Source: Paenibacillus swuensis (lineage in GTDB: Bacteria > Bacillota > Bacilli > Paenibacillales > DY6). From it: a DNA stretch of 64,000 nucleotides. A model generated the notes under the pieces. It saw nothing but the letters and a program-made list of their open reading frames with translations. It had not been told where the DNA came from and searched no databases. The DNA is taken from the NCBI RefSeq assembly GCF_001644605.1, contig NZ_CP011388.1:2341001-2405000 (forward strand), read 5' to 3'. This document shows positions 26,501 to 34,069 of this stretch, one piece after another (the stretch's first letter is position 1; each line of letters begins with the position of its first letter). A program made the translations under genes and the position numbers.

Positions 26501-26975
26501 GCATAAAGCCCCCGTTGACATAAGGATAAGGACGGTCCAGATTGTAGGTGTAGATGCGTTCTTGACCAACGGTAACCTCTACATGCTTGAACCCGCTGAG
26601 CATCATATAAGGTTTCTTGAGCGGTAATTCGGGCACGGTGCGCTTGAGCCATAAATCTCCTTTGTAGCTCTTGAGACTGCGAACCGCAGCACGATCCAGC
26701 GGCTGCCAAAAGGTGTCCGCATCCGGTTGCTTACCCTGGTACATTTGCCATTTGTCGAGGTAGTAGAGCTTGGGCGCGTTCTGCTGTTGCATGCGGGTAC
26801 CGTTAACCCTCGGGTCTGAGGCGGGCGTGGAGGGACCTTGAACCATGCCGCTGAGATATGTAAACAGGAGCAGGGCCGCGATGCCGTAACCCGCCAGCTT
26901 GAGGCTTAACCGTAGACGGGGAGACATCCCGGTGAAAGCCTTGCGCAATAGAGACAAGGCACGGTTAAGGCGCAT
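23544..26975 (-). CDS. Giant hybrid histidine kinase: 7TM sensor, HisKA core, receiver, and second HisKA_3-type core
   Basis: A 1143-residue sensor. One helix (residues ~23-43), an extracytoplasmic beta-domain (to ~210) and seven helices (~215-420) resemble 7TMR-DISM receptors. Next come a classical HisKA with His457 in NTSHELRTPLHG, an ATPase domain (GRGIPAERL, SGLGLSI), a Ser/Ala-rich linker, and a receiver with Asp818 in LILLDVMMPG and the KP motif YLPKPFAQ. The C-terminal ~230 residues form another kinase of NarX/DesK type, with RIAHEIHDVVGH (His940) and a GFGLTAMMERV ATPase box. The gene overlaps the upstream LuxR-type regulator by 11 nt, and that regulator is the natural partner of the second core. 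The ligand is unknown; a soluble carbohydrate is a guess from the receptor type. Confidence 0.9.
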   Translation of the reverse strand: MRLNRALSLLRKAFTGMSPRLRLSLKLAGYGIAALLLFTYLSGMVQGPSTPASDPRVNGTRMQQQNAPKLYYLDKWQMYQGKQPDADTFWQPLDRAAVRSLKSYKGDLWLKRTVPELPLKKPYMMLSGFKHVEVTVGQERIYTYNLDRPYPYVNGGFMQLFVPLDQTDAGQTITVHALWDRGIFREQWNLVGERESMRFSHFHYAWIPLVYGTLLITAGLLGLYLWVRRRKERIYGWLALFGLSAGVGIGLMNTGFLELRYYFDWMYWRDLLLPIGIYAFLGFYGTVLGGNHRLTYLWGKRVLLLFTAFSFILAWVTPYYYNVMMIDGLPWVFVPVFAAVSYTLFRQHRRERSRETVWLTRGYLVLLLSCSIHLTFNAFPHFANGLLLISDVLHNFVIQALAHGLVLFTLCLIMVVFERIADIYRKSAAYAEELAERNEQLARMDRLKDDFLRNTSHELRTPLHGIAGLAESLLNGAAGPVGPKLRTNLHLVLDSADRLLRLVNDILDLYRLKHRDLELQPEPADLRRAVGVVLAALAPLAERKGLSAEAVDIADIYVQADPNRLEQILYNLIGNAIKYTDSGGITVTAAGGERTVAVTVADTGRGIPAERLALLFEPFASADGLEPGSSGLGLSITKRIVELHGGTLTVVSEGPGCGTRVCFTLPAAAEKPAAPAVEAQRERMRFEADAGEGEAVSLLHAGAPLLPLLPQLPLSPGHAEPGETGTVRNSTNSADADIDASASNVASINDSASAPAVSQISTPPAPLILIVDDEPVNVQVLLNYMAGTPYRLIHAANGTEALRMVDSGDVHPDLILLDVMMPGITGYEVCRMLREKYGPNELPVILLSARNRVSDLAEGFDAGANDYLPKPFAQRELLARVHIQLRLAEFQRSLEELVRKRTGELEEANRSLAGSVRETAEALTEVSVLEERNRIAHEIHDVVGHTLTAAIVQMEAAKKLADRNMPQSVEKIAVVQELIRKGLDDIRRSVRLLKDETGAFELAAALRELIRETQTGAGVRIEAYLHPLPPLSGLTQRVLYHALQEGLTNGIRHGQCTQFVFELYAADECIYFKLRNDGESYGDAKPGFGLTAMMERVHLLGGTVDIGSSASMGAMAPTADGADSLSAQQQGCLLALTLPLSGI

Positions 26976-27681
26976 CTTTCAACAGCAGCTCCTTCAGTTG
27001 TACGATGGCGGTTGGCCGGTCGTTCGTGGCGATTTTGTTATAGATGACCGAGATATAGTTGCGGACGGTTCCCTCACTCATGAAGAGCGCGCCGGAAATT
27101 TGTTTATTCGTATACCCCTCGACCATGAGCAAAATAATCTTCCGCTCCCGCTCCGTAAACTTCAGCCTCTCCCGGGCAAGGATGCTTTCGTCAAAGGCGT
27201 CGGAGCCGATGGTGGACAGCACGGAAAGTCGCGCGGCCAGCTTGGACGCGATGGATCCCGGCAACATCAGGTTGCCTTGCATGGCGTCGCGAATGGATTG
27301 CACGATGCGGTCTGAAGGCATGTCTTTGAGCAGGAAACCATCCGCTCCGCCTGCCATCGCATCGACGATGAATTTGTCCTCGGCGAAGGTCGTCAGCATG
27401 AGCACAGCCGTCCCCGGGCAGTCGCGCTTGATGCGTTTCATGCCTTCGATGCCGTCGAGGACGGGCATTTTGATGTCCATGAGCACGAGGCTCGGCCGCA
27501 GCTTTATGGCGGCTTGGTGAGCTTCTTGCCCGTTCTCCACCGTGGCGACAACCTCCAGGTCTTCTTCGAGATTCAGAATCGTTTGCAATCCTTCGCGCAG
27601 CAGGGTTTGGTCGTCGGCCACAATGATGCTTATTTTGCTCCGTGATGGATGATGTGAGTTGGTTGAATGATCTGAATGCAT
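26965..27681 (-). CDS. NarL/LuxR family response regulator
   Basis: A 238-residue regulator. The receiver (residues ~16-135) has the acidic pair VADDQ, phospho-acceptor Asp in LVLMDIKMP and Lys in FLLKDMP. A LuxR-type helix-turn-helix follows at the C-terminus (TERERKIILLMVEGYTNKQI, SEGTVRNYISVIYNKI). GAGGGGCG precedes the ATG. It is co-transcribed with the overlapping hybrid kinase. A tandem array of 51-bp repeats lies about 130-400 bp upstream of its start and could influence its promoter. Confidence 0.93.
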   Translation of the reverse strand: MHSDHSTNSHHPSRSKISIIVADDQTLLREGLQTILNLEEDLEVVATVENGQEAHQAAIKLRPSLVLMDIKMPVLDGIEGMKRIKRDCPGTAVLMLTTFAEDKFIVDAMAGGADGFLLKDMPSDRIVQSIRDAMQGNLMLPGSIASKLAARLSVLSTIGSDAFDESILARERLKFTERERKIILLMVEGYTNKQISGALFMSEGTVRNYISVIYNKIATNDRPTAIVQLKELLLKDAP

Positions 27682-27807
27682 TGGTTTTCGCCCCTCTTTT
27701 ATCCCCGTGGTAAGGGTCCTATCTCCAATGTAATCGAATTTACTGTAAAATCAAGGGTTTTGCGCAAAGGTGTGACGGGTCATGACAAAAGTTGTGACAA
27801 GAGAAGT

Positions 27808-28075
27808 CCGCTCACATCCGGCGATTTAATGTTCCTAGGAACACTATTCGCTCGCCGTCCACCCACATCCGCTGATTTAACTTCCCTAGGAACACTATTC
27901 GCTCCCCGTCCGCCCGAATTCGGCGATTTAATGTCCCTGGGAACACTAATCGCTCCCCATCCGCCCGAATCCGGCGATTTAATGTCCCGGGGAACACTAA
28001 TCGCTCCCCGTCCGTCCCCATCCGTTGATTTAACTTCCCTAGGAACACTATTCGCTCCCTATCCGCCCCCATCCG
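27808..28075. repeat. 51-bp tandem repeat array (five copies)
   Basis: Five copies with an exact 51-bp period; the GATTTAA landmark recurs at 27823, 27874, 27925, 27976 and 28027. Each copy has a CCGCCC/CATCCG segment, GATTTAA, a small dyad such as TGTTCCTAGGAACA, and CACTAWTCGCTC. Because 51 is a multiple of three, open frames run through on both strands, but no ribosome-binding site or recognisable protein supports coding. A related array lies at 55182-55432. Confidence 0.9.
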
Positions 28076-28149
28076 CAGCCGAAAAGGTCCCATCTCCGTG
28101 AAGGTAATGGATTACGCTGAGGTGTTCTCCGTTTACGCTAAATTTAGCT

Positions 28150-28260
28150 GGTTCAAGGAAACTCTGATATATAACGAACTGAAATTCGCTCAAGTGTCGC
28201 GGGACTGCACATGAAGGAAATTCGCTACTCTATTCTATGATAATCTACCAAACTACCCGG
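28150..28260. repeat. Degenerate copy of the 50.7-kb hairpin repeat
   Basis: The core GACTGCACATGA-GGAAA-TTCGCTACT (28203-28229) closely matches the 3' arm of the hairpins at 50702 and 51106, and GAAATTCGCT upstream is a partial inverted partner. The surrounding 28076-28381 region holds no gene that I can support. Confidence 0.6.
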
Positions 28261-28381
28261 AAAATAACGAAAATCAGCTGCGGATGAAGGTAAGAAGTTA
28301 CCATACTAGTGAATTAGGAAAGTTTATAGCAACCTTACCTTGCAAAACCTCGTTTAGTGTTCATAAGAGGAGGGAGCGCAT

Positions 28382-28825
28382 ATGAAAACGAGAAGGGTGT
28401 TAGCGGGATGTTGCAGTGCATTGCTGGCTGCTGCTGTCATGGGTTGCTCCGGCTCCGGCGAACCTGCAGTGTCAAGTGAGCACAAGGAGCCTTATGTGAG
28501 CTCGAACGGCTGGAACTCGCTGATGCGTCTACAAAATGAATCGATCGCCCATGTATGGACCGACCCGGAGACAATTCAAACGCTAAGAGCAGTGGCATGG
28601 AATTCCCTGTCGACAAGACAGAAGTCATCGGTCATCGGGGATTGGAAGCAAGCGGCTGTTACGCCGTCGGACTGGGACCTTGTGCAATTGAAGCGAACGA
28701 AGACGGAACGCGAGGATGTGGCGAAGGTTACTTTTGTAACTAAAATGGATGTCACGATCGGACCCATCGGCTTGTACATAGACACAGCCACGCATGAAAT
28801 TCTGGGACAGGACGTCCGGGAATAA
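28382..28825 (+). CDS. Predicted lipoprotein, 147 aa
   Basis: A type II signal peptide ends LLAAAVMGC; the mature protein is about 125 residues. Segments such as LVQLKRTKTEREDVAKVTF and IGPIGLYIDTATHEILGQ suggest a small alpha/beta fold. I do not recognise the family. AGAGGAGGGAG precedes the ATG. It is a single gene ending at a hairpin shared with the converging NADH oxidase. Confidence 0.72.
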   Translation: MKTRRVLAGCCSALLAAAVMGCSGSGEPAVSSEHKEPYVSSNGWNSLMRLQNESIAHVWTDPETIQTLRAVAWNSLSTRQKSSVIGDWKQAAVTPSDWDLVQLKRTKTEREDVAKVTFVTKMDVTIGPIGLYIDTATHEILGQDVRE

Positions 28826-28828
28826 AAA

Positions 28829-28859
28829 AAGGCTCAACCCCGCATCGGGATCGAGCCTT
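28829..28859. terminator. Terminator between lipoprotein and NADH oxidase
   Basis: Arms AAGGCTC and GAGCCTT are preceded by an A-run, which is a T-run for the minus-strand NADH oxidase. It serves mainly that gene. Confidence 0.7.
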
Positions 28860-28869
28860 CACTTTAACT

Positions 28870-30240
28870 TTACAACGCCTGCAAACCGGCCTGGTTCAAA
28901 AAGTTCCAAGGCTTGTTATAATGCGGCTGGAAGAAGAAATCCACAAACGCGAGTTCATCGGTGGTCATGCCGTTCTGGATGCATACCGACAGCGTGTTGA
29001 TCGACTGCGTCAAATCGACTTTCGACATCACCTGCGCGCCGAGAATGCGGCCCGTCGGCTCTTCGTAAACCACGGTCAGCGTCAGCGCCTCCGCCGTAGG
29101 CATAAACTCAGGACGATAGGTGTCATGGATTGTGATTGTTTTCACATTCTTGCCCGCAGCGATGGCCGCACCTTCCGTCATGCCGGTCGATGCGATGTTG
29201 TGATCGTAGATTTTGATCCCCGATGTGCCTTGTGTGCCGAGGTACTTCACTTTGGGACCCATCAGGTTTCGGGCAATCAAGGTGCCCATGCGAACCGCAT
29301 TCGTTGCCAGCGGGATGTAAGCATGTTCCTGCGTCGGGTTGTAGAACACGGCACAGCTGTCGCCGGCGGCATACACATCTGTTTTGCTGGTGCGCATGTA
29401 TTCATCCACCAGAATCGCCCCGTTTGGCAACATATCCACTTGACCTTGTAACAAAGCGGTGTTGGGACGGAACCCGATACAAAGGACCACCAGATCAGCT
29501 TCGTACTCACCGGCCGTAGTGACCACTTTACGAACCCGACCTTGTTCACCGATGAAGCCGGTAACGGTTTGGTTCAGCGCGAGCTTCACATTTTTGACCG
29601 TAAACTCATCTTCCAGGGTGTCCGTGAGCTCCCGATCCAGATACTTGCTGAGAATGCGGTCCGCCGTATCAATTAAAGTCACTTGCTTCCCGCTCATTTC
29701 AAAAGCCTCCACCAATTCTATACCAATATACCCCGCACCAATGACAGTTATGCGCTGGGCGTCACGGGCTTTCTCGACGATTGTTTGGGCGTGGTTATAG
29801 TTTTTGCAGAGAACAATGTTATCGAGATCCATGCCCTCAAGCTTAGGAATAATAGGCCACGATCCCGTAGTCACCACCAGTTTATCGTACGTGTCCGTGA
29901 TTTCCTCGCCGGTTACCAAGTTGCGCGCCTGCAGCGTCCGGGCATCCGTATCCACGTTCATCACTTCATGGCGCATATGCGTCGTTACACCCATGTCTTT
30001 CAGCTGATCCGGTGTGGCGTAGAACAATTGCTCCGCATCCTTCACAACCCCGCCAACATGTAACGCGATACCGCACGACAGGAACGAAATGTTGTCATTT
30101 TTCTCATAAACGGTAATTTGAGCTTGGGGATGTAACTTGGCGATGTTCACAATGGCTGCGGTCCCGGCGTGTGTGCATCCGATGACGGCAATTTTCAAGA
30201 CAGTTTCTTGGGCAGCATGGGGAATATGGGTTGTTGTCAT
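28870..30240 (-). CDS. nox: NADH oxidase (H2O-forming, Nox family)
   Basis: A 456-residue flavoprotein of the CoA-disulfide-reductase/Nox group. The FAD site (KIAVIGCTHAG), the redox Cys56 in ISFLSCGIAL, the NAD site (ITVIGAGYIGIELVEAF) and the second FAD motif (DVYAAGDSCAV) are in order, followed by a dimerisation domain. The single Cys, which would form a sulfenic acid, fits reduction of O2 to water with NADH, restoring NAD+ in the cytoplasm. The ATG follows GGGAGG. Two Rex-type operators lie upstream, so induction at high NADH/NAD+ is expected. The homologous NADH-dependent CoA-disulfide reductase is the main alternative. Confidence 0.88.
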   Translation of the reverse strand: MTTTHIPHAAQETVLKIAVIGCTHAGTAAIVNIAKLHPQAQITVYEKNDNISFLSCGIALHVGGVVKDAEQLFYATPDQLKDMGVTTHMRHEVMNVDTDARTLQARNLVTGEEITDTYDKLVVTTGSWPIIPKLEGMDLDNIVLCKNYNHAQTIVEKARDAQRITVIGAGYIGIELVEAFEMSGKQVTLIDTADRILSKYLDRELTDTLEDEFTVKNVKLALNQTVTGFIGEQGRVRKVVTTAGEYEADLVVLCIGFRPNTALLQGQVDMLPNGAILVDEYMRTSKTDVYAAGDSCAVFYNPTQEHAYIPLATNAVRMGTLIARNLMGPKVKYLGTQGTSGIKIYDHNIASTGMTEGAAIAAGKNVKTITIHDTYRPEFMPTAEALTLTVVYEEPTGRILGAQVMSKVDLTQSINTLSVCIQNGMTTDELAFVDFFFQPHYNKPWNFLNQAGLQAL

Positions 30241-30264
30241 GGTAAAACCTCCCGATATATTGTA

Positions 30265-30282
30265 TTGTGATTAATTTCACAT
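30265..30282. promoter_or_regulatory. Rex-type operator, proximal
   Basis: TTGTGATTAATTTCACAT matches the Rex consensus (TTGTGAAnnnnTTCACAA) with small deviations, 25 nt upstream of the NADH oxidase start. Confidence 0.7.
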
Positions 30283-30353
30283 ACTTGCTGATCGTATTCG
30301 CTCTGTTGATAATGTTAGTATATGCCGTTCTGACGAAAAACGCTATGTCTAAA

Positions 30354-30371
30354 TTGTGAATTATTTCACAA
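30354..30371. promoter_or_regulatory. Rex-type operator, distal
   Basis: TTGTGAATTATTTCACAA matches the Bacillota Rex consensus exactly outside its spacer. Rex releases DNA when NADH rises, which suits control of an NADH oxidase. A TATACT -10-like element lies between the two Rex sites on the minus strand. Confidence 0.85.
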
Positions 30372-30471
30372 ACCAATAATCAAACCATTTTGGGCAAAAT
30401 AAAAACCCCGCAACAAGCGCGAGGCCACGCTGTACCATGGATGAAAGATAGATCGATAGCTGATGTTCCGT

Positions 30472-30765
30472 CTAATATCTTCGTCTGTTCAAGGATCCAT
30501 AAATGAGCACAATACCGGACAACAGGTGCAGGAACCAGCCCACTAAAGGAATCCAGCCGAGTATTGAAGCGGTGATGCCCAGTACGGGACCGACGATGGA
30601 CTCTTTGTTGTTGAGGGACAAGACCGTTGTCACAATGTGCAAAATAAGCATGATGCCCAGCGCCGAGTAACCGGTGCTAATTACGAACGCTCCGCCCAGA
30701 ACGGGTATTGCCAATAACAACTCTGCACTGCCGCTGACAAGCTTTAATGTTTTCGGTGAAATCAC
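30472..30765 (-). CDS. Small membrane protein, 97 aa
   Basis: Three to four hydrophobic segments (AELLLAIPVLGGAFVIS, LGIMLILHIVTTVLSL, GPVLGITASILGWIPLVGWFLHLLSGIVLIY) with a basic C-terminus. It resembles DUF4064-like small membrane proteins, though that assignment is tentative. It uses a GTG start 7 nt after GGAGGT. It is separate from the NADH oxidase unit and has no clear partner. Confidence 0.7.
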   Translation of the reverse strand: MISPKTLKLVSGSAELLLAIPVLGGAFVISTGYSALGIMLILHIVTTVLSLNNKESIVGPVLGITASILGWIPLVGWFLHLLSGIVLIYGSLNRRRY

Positions 30766-30830
30766 GTGGAGTACCTCCCAGGTATAATTTCATATATCGT
30801 AACAGGAATTAGGAGGGTTTGGGAAGCCCT

Positions 30831-31322
30831 TTAACGATACCGCTTGGACCACGCCTGCATCCATTCCGGATAGGGCAGAGGCTGTACTTCTTCCAATGTC
30901 TGGCCGTCAAGAGAGTAAACCCAGCCAGCCTGTAGAGCTTCTTCATCCGTCCATGGAACGGAAGTTGCTCCGATGGGCTCATTGTCGGCGAGGAAGACGG
31001 CGACATGTGCCTTCTTTTTGAACCGCGGATGGTCTTTTACGATAAAGTGTTCCACTTGAATGTTCCGGTTAAAATAGAGCTCAGGGTCCACGCCTTCTTC
31101 CGCAAAATAACCCCATTCCATCATATGCGGCAACTCTTTAATATTGGCCTTGGTAAGCTGATAACTCCCGCGCTCACCTTCATAAGAGTCGATTAAAAAA
31201 CCTTTTTCGCGAAGGTAGTCATGGGCCGCTTTCGATCCGGGGGACTTCAGATCGTCTTGCGCGTTTAAACAACCCGTAAGGAACATGACTATAACCATTA
31301 TCAGAAAAGGAACTTTCATCAT
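30831..31322 (-). CDS. Predicted lipoprotein, 163 aa
   Basis: A type II signal peptide (LIMVIVMFLTGC) and a ~145-residue mature domain with no recognised family. The patterns HVAVFLADNEPIGATS and WVYSLDGQTLEEVQ suggest a small beta-rich fold. ATG 31322 has AGAGGTGA 5 nt upstream; GTG 31331 is in frame but overlaps that site. Confidence 0.7.
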   Translation of the reverse strand: MMKVPFLIMVIVMFLTGCLNAQDDLKSPGSKAAHDYLREKGFLIDSYEGERGSYQLTKANIKELPHMMEWGYFAEEGVDPELYFNRNIQVEHFIVKDHPRFKKKAHVAVFLADNEPIGATSVPWTDEEALQAGWVYSLDGQTLEEVQPLPYPEWMQAWSKRYR

Positions 31323-31369
31323 TGTATTCACCTCTTACACCTGACGAAATCTCATCGGTTAAAGTTTCA

Positions 31370-32056
31370 TCAACGCTCCAGCTTCTGGCGCGCCCGGAAG
31401 CGCCGCACCTTCATGAGGTTGCCGCAAGTGCGATCCTCGCAGTAGCGCTTCGTACGACTCCGGGTGTCGTCGTAGTACACCCAGCGACAATCCGCGTTGT
31501 CGCAGAAGTGCACGCGCGTCCCGTCGCCGATGGCGGCCGTTGCCGCAAAGGAGGCCGCCACCTCGGCCATCCATTGCGCCGTCCCGCCCCCTGCCGGGAC
31601 ATGGCCCAGGCGCAGCCCGCTTCGGCCGCCGGCCTCGGCGGGCAGAAGCCGCCGCGTGACCGGGCCAGCGGACATAACGGCGTTGAGCGCCGTTATGTCC
31701 GCTTCGGTCAGCTCGCGGCCTTCCGACAGCGTCTGCGCCATGCGCAGCAGCCGCTGTCGGAAAGCCCGCATGGCGTCGCGCTCGGCCGACGCCGGAAGCT
31801 CGCGCGGCGCCCACGCCGCCGCTTCAATCACGCTTCCTGTTCCCGTCTCCGATGGCAAGTCGCTAGCGGATTCTCTTTTCTCCGCGCCGGCGCTCTCCGC
31901 ACCCTTGCTTGCTCTCTCCACGCCCAACGGAGGCAAATCCCAGCGCTTCGTCATATATACATACCACTCGCCCGAGTCGAGCCGGTCTTCCGTCTGTCCG
32001 CTGCCGCGCCAATCGCGCCATTCGCTATTCAAAAAATCGCTCCACAGCAATTCCAT
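31370..32056 (-). CDS. CGNR zinc-finger family protein
   Basis: A 228-residue protein with the C-terminal CGNR zinc finger: CDNADCRWVYYD, then RYCEDRTCGNLMKVRRFR. The four Cys bind zinc. The N-terminal region corresponds to the ABATE domain that accompanies such fingers, though it contains a variable Ala/Glu/Ser-rich stretch. Proteins of this kind are thought to be transcription regulators. The GC-rich codon usage yields a long spurious frame on the other strand. Confidence 0.85.
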   Translation of the reverse strand: MELLWSDFLNSEWRDWRGSGQTEDRLDSGEWYVYMTKRWDLPPLGVERASKGAESAGAEKRESASDLPSETGTGSVIEAAAWAPRELPASAERDAMRAFRQRLLRMAQTLSEGRELTEADITALNAVMSAGPVTRRLLPAEAGGRSGLRLGHVPAGGGTAQWMAEVAASFAATAAIGDGTRVHFCDNADCRWVYYDDTRSRTKRYCEDRTCGNLMKVRRFRARQKLER

Positions 32057-32259
32057 TGTGCGGCCCCCTTTGTGCAGTTGTAACTTATTTTATCTTATGG
32101 TAAACTTTACATGTAACAATCTTTATTGTATATAGGTAGTTACGAATAACGCATTCATTATTGTTATATCATCGCACAATTGTTTAGCACCTAACTCTTT
32201 ATAACCATTGTAACGCGCTGCAACGCCACAAATCCACAATTCACAAGGAGGCTGTACTT

Positions 32260-32760
32260 ATGAGTCGGACGATTATGGACATTTTGCAAAGGCAGAGGGA
32301 AGCGATTTGGGAGAGGGAATCTTGGTGTGTGCCGTTAGCTAAGGCTCTTCAGGATGTGACCAGCGCACAAGCCGCGTGGCAACCGGAGGGCGGGGGCAAC
32401 AGCATATGGCAAACCCTCAATCACATGAACTTCTACAATGAGCGAATTCACAGCAGATTAGCGGGTAACCTTCCTCCGGAGATGGACACCAATACCGCAA
32501 CATTCGGTGAAGCTGGAGATCCTGCAGACGAGGCAGGCTGGAAAGCTGCTGTGGACCAAGCCTATACGTTGGCGGAACAATTGAAGGTCGAACTATCTCA
32601 ACTGACAGATTCTGATCTGGAGCGTCCATTTACCAAAGAATCAAACATCGGGCAAGAGATCCCCATGTGGCTCATTCATGACTCCTTTCATACAGGCCAA
32701 ATCGTGTTATTGCGCAAACAACAAGGCATCTGGCCGGAGACGCGCGAGGAGTTTGGCTGA
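32260..32760 (+). CDS. DinB family protein
   Basis: A 166-residue four-helix-bundle protein of the DinB/YfiT type. The metal-binding histidines are visible in TLNHMNFYNERI and LIHDSFHTGQIV. The family includes thiol transferases (bacillithiol-dependent) and damage-inducible proteins of unknown activity. ACAAGGAGG lies before the ATG. It is a single gene with its own terminator. Confidence 0.88.
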   Translation: MSRTIMDILQRQREAIWERESWCVPLAKALQDVTSAQAAWQPEGGGNSIWQTLNHMNFYNERIHSRLAGNLPPEMDTNTATFGEAGDPADEAGWKAAVDQAYTLAEQLKVELSQLTDSDLERPFTKESNIGQEIPMWLIHDSFHTGQIVLLRKQQGIWPETREEFG

Positions 32761-32794
32761 GAACTTGAACCGGTAGTTGCTTCAATTCCCTAAC

Positions 32795-32816
32795 AAAGCC
32801 GGATCTCCGGCTTTTT
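32795..32816 (+). terminator. Rho-independent terminator of dinB-like gene
   Basis: AAAGCCGG-ATCT-CCGGCTTTTT followed by CTTTTTG, 35 nt after the stop codon. Confidence 0.9.
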
Positions 32817-32919
32817 CTTTTTGTCCGTGTTTGTTTTACAATATAGGGAGCATATTAAGGTTGTCATAAAGCCTGTCCGGGATTACATACAATCATCATA
32901 GAGGGGAGGGGGAGTTGAA

Positions 32920-33414
32920 GTGGAATCTACCGTGTTATCCCATTTCATGGCTACGTTGGCATCGTTATTCATCGGATTGTTCGTCATTCGTATTCGTCTG
33001 CGCGCGGGGGAACGACCGGCCAGCCTGAAGAAAATCGTCATTCCCCCGTTGGGGATGGCGACGGGCTTTATTATGTTCGTCCTGCCAGCGATGCGTATAC
33101 CGTGGGAATGGGGTGTTGCCGCATTCACAGCCGGGGCTGTCATTTTCGCCTATCCGCTCATCCGAACCTCCCGCTTTCACATTGTTGACGGGCATATCTA
33201 CATGGTGCGGTCCAAAATCTTCGCTGTCATCATCATCGCGCTCCTCCTGTTGCGCCTGGTGCTGCATGATATTGTTGAGCAATATGTAAGCATGGAGCAA
33301 ACAGCGGCCATCTTCTTCATCCTGGCGTTCGGGATGCTGCTGCCTTGGCGCATCGCCATGACCGCGCAATTCCTGATGACCCGTAAACAGTTGAACCTAA
33401 ACTCAGCTCGCTAA
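32920..33414 (+). CDS. CcdC family membrane protein (DUF1453)
   Basis: A 164-residue protein with about five transmembrane helices. The conserved segments LFVIRIRLRAGERPASLKKI, PPLGMATGFIMFVLP and PWRIAMTAQFLMTRKQL match CcdC. In B. subtilis ccdC neighbours ccdA, a cytochrome c maturation gene, but its function is not settled and ccdA is not adjacent here. GTG start after GGGAGGGGGAG. Confidence 0.8.
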   Translation: MESTVLSHFMATLASLFIGLFVIRIRLRAGERPASLKKIVIPPLGMATGFIMFVLPAMRIPWEWGVAAFTAGAVIFAYPLIRTSRFHIVDGHIYMVRSKIFAVIIIALLLLRLVLHDIVEQYVSMEQTAAIFFILAFGMLLPWRIAMTAQFLMTRKQLNLNSAR

Positions 33415-33528
33415 ACTAACAGCATTACGAAACCTCATATTTTGGACACATCTAAAAACCTTTTTATCGCACTTTACGGGTAGATGGTTATAGTTTTGTC
33501 TAAACGGTTGCGGAATTGTGAATAAAGT

Positions 33529-33558
33529 TTGAACACCGTGTGTAATCTATGCTATACT
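33529..33558 (+). promoter_or_regulatory. Sigma-A promoter
   Basis: TTGAAC (33529-33534), an 18-nt spacer and TATACT (33553-33558), 41 nt before the start of the 86-residue membrane protein gene. Confidence 0.65.
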
Positions 33559-33598
33559 ATCTTTAAGAAAACGATTACACAATACGGGAGTGGTCATC

Positions 33599-33859
33599 AT
33601 GATGAAGAGCAAAGTAATGACAATAGATCCGATCCAACTAACGAATGACGGCGGTGTTAAAGTTGCGAAAGCGATGACGCTGATTGCGTGGGTACTGCTG
33701 GGAATCGGTGTTGCCATGTTCTTGATGACGATGTCGAATTTCAGGGACAGCAATCTTGGCCTGATGGTAGCGATCGGTTTTGTCATTGCCGGTATGCAAG
33801 TATACGGTCTGGGTACGTTCGTTAACCTCATCTCCACGAAATCGAACCGAAACGATTAA
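33599..33859 (+). CDS. Small two-helix membrane protein, 86 aa
   Basis: Two hydrophobic segments (AKAMTLIAWVLLGIGVAMFLM and GLMVAIGFVIAGMQVYGLGTF) follow a polar N-terminus. CGGGAG lies 8 nt before ATG 33599; the next codon is also ATG. It has its own promoter and terminator, so it is a genuine gene, but its family is unknown to me. Confidence 0.75.
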   Translation: MMKSKVMTIDPIQLTNDGGVKVAKAMTLIAWVLLGIGVAMFLMTMSNFRDSNLGLMVAIGFVIAGMQVYGLGTFVNLISTKSNRND

Positions 33860-33890
33860 GTCGTTCACAATAGCATTACGCGTCACAATG

Positions 33891-33926
33891 AAAGCCATGA
33901 AGACTCAGGTCTTCGTGGCTTTTTTT
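33891..33926 (+). terminator. Rho-independent terminator
   Basis: AAAGCCATGAAGAC-TCAG-GTCTTCGTGGCTTT followed by TTTT, 31 nt after the stop codon. Confidence 0.9.
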
Positions 33927-34069
33927 GCGCTATCTCATTATGCGATGTCCCAGTTGGTTCATTTTATTTATATCAAAAGACTCAATTCGCTATTCAACTG
34001 TCCTTGGCTCAAATCCTATAATGGGAGCATCTCGTCTCGATTCCACTCATGCTAATGGAGTTACCTCAA

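Noticed and set aside
27808-28075. CRISPR array
   Set aside because: The whole 51-bp unit is repeated with small changes; there are no constant repeats separated by unique spacers, and no cas genes are present.
27676-28101. Open frames with 17-residue repeats across the first 51-bp array, on both strands
   Set aside because: A period divisible by three automatically keeps frames open; there is no ribosome-binding site and both strands are equally open.
31322-32135. Plus-strand frames of 212-253 codons over the CGNR gene
   Set aside because: The zinc-finger cysteines and CGNR motif are on the minus strand; the plus frames are shadows.
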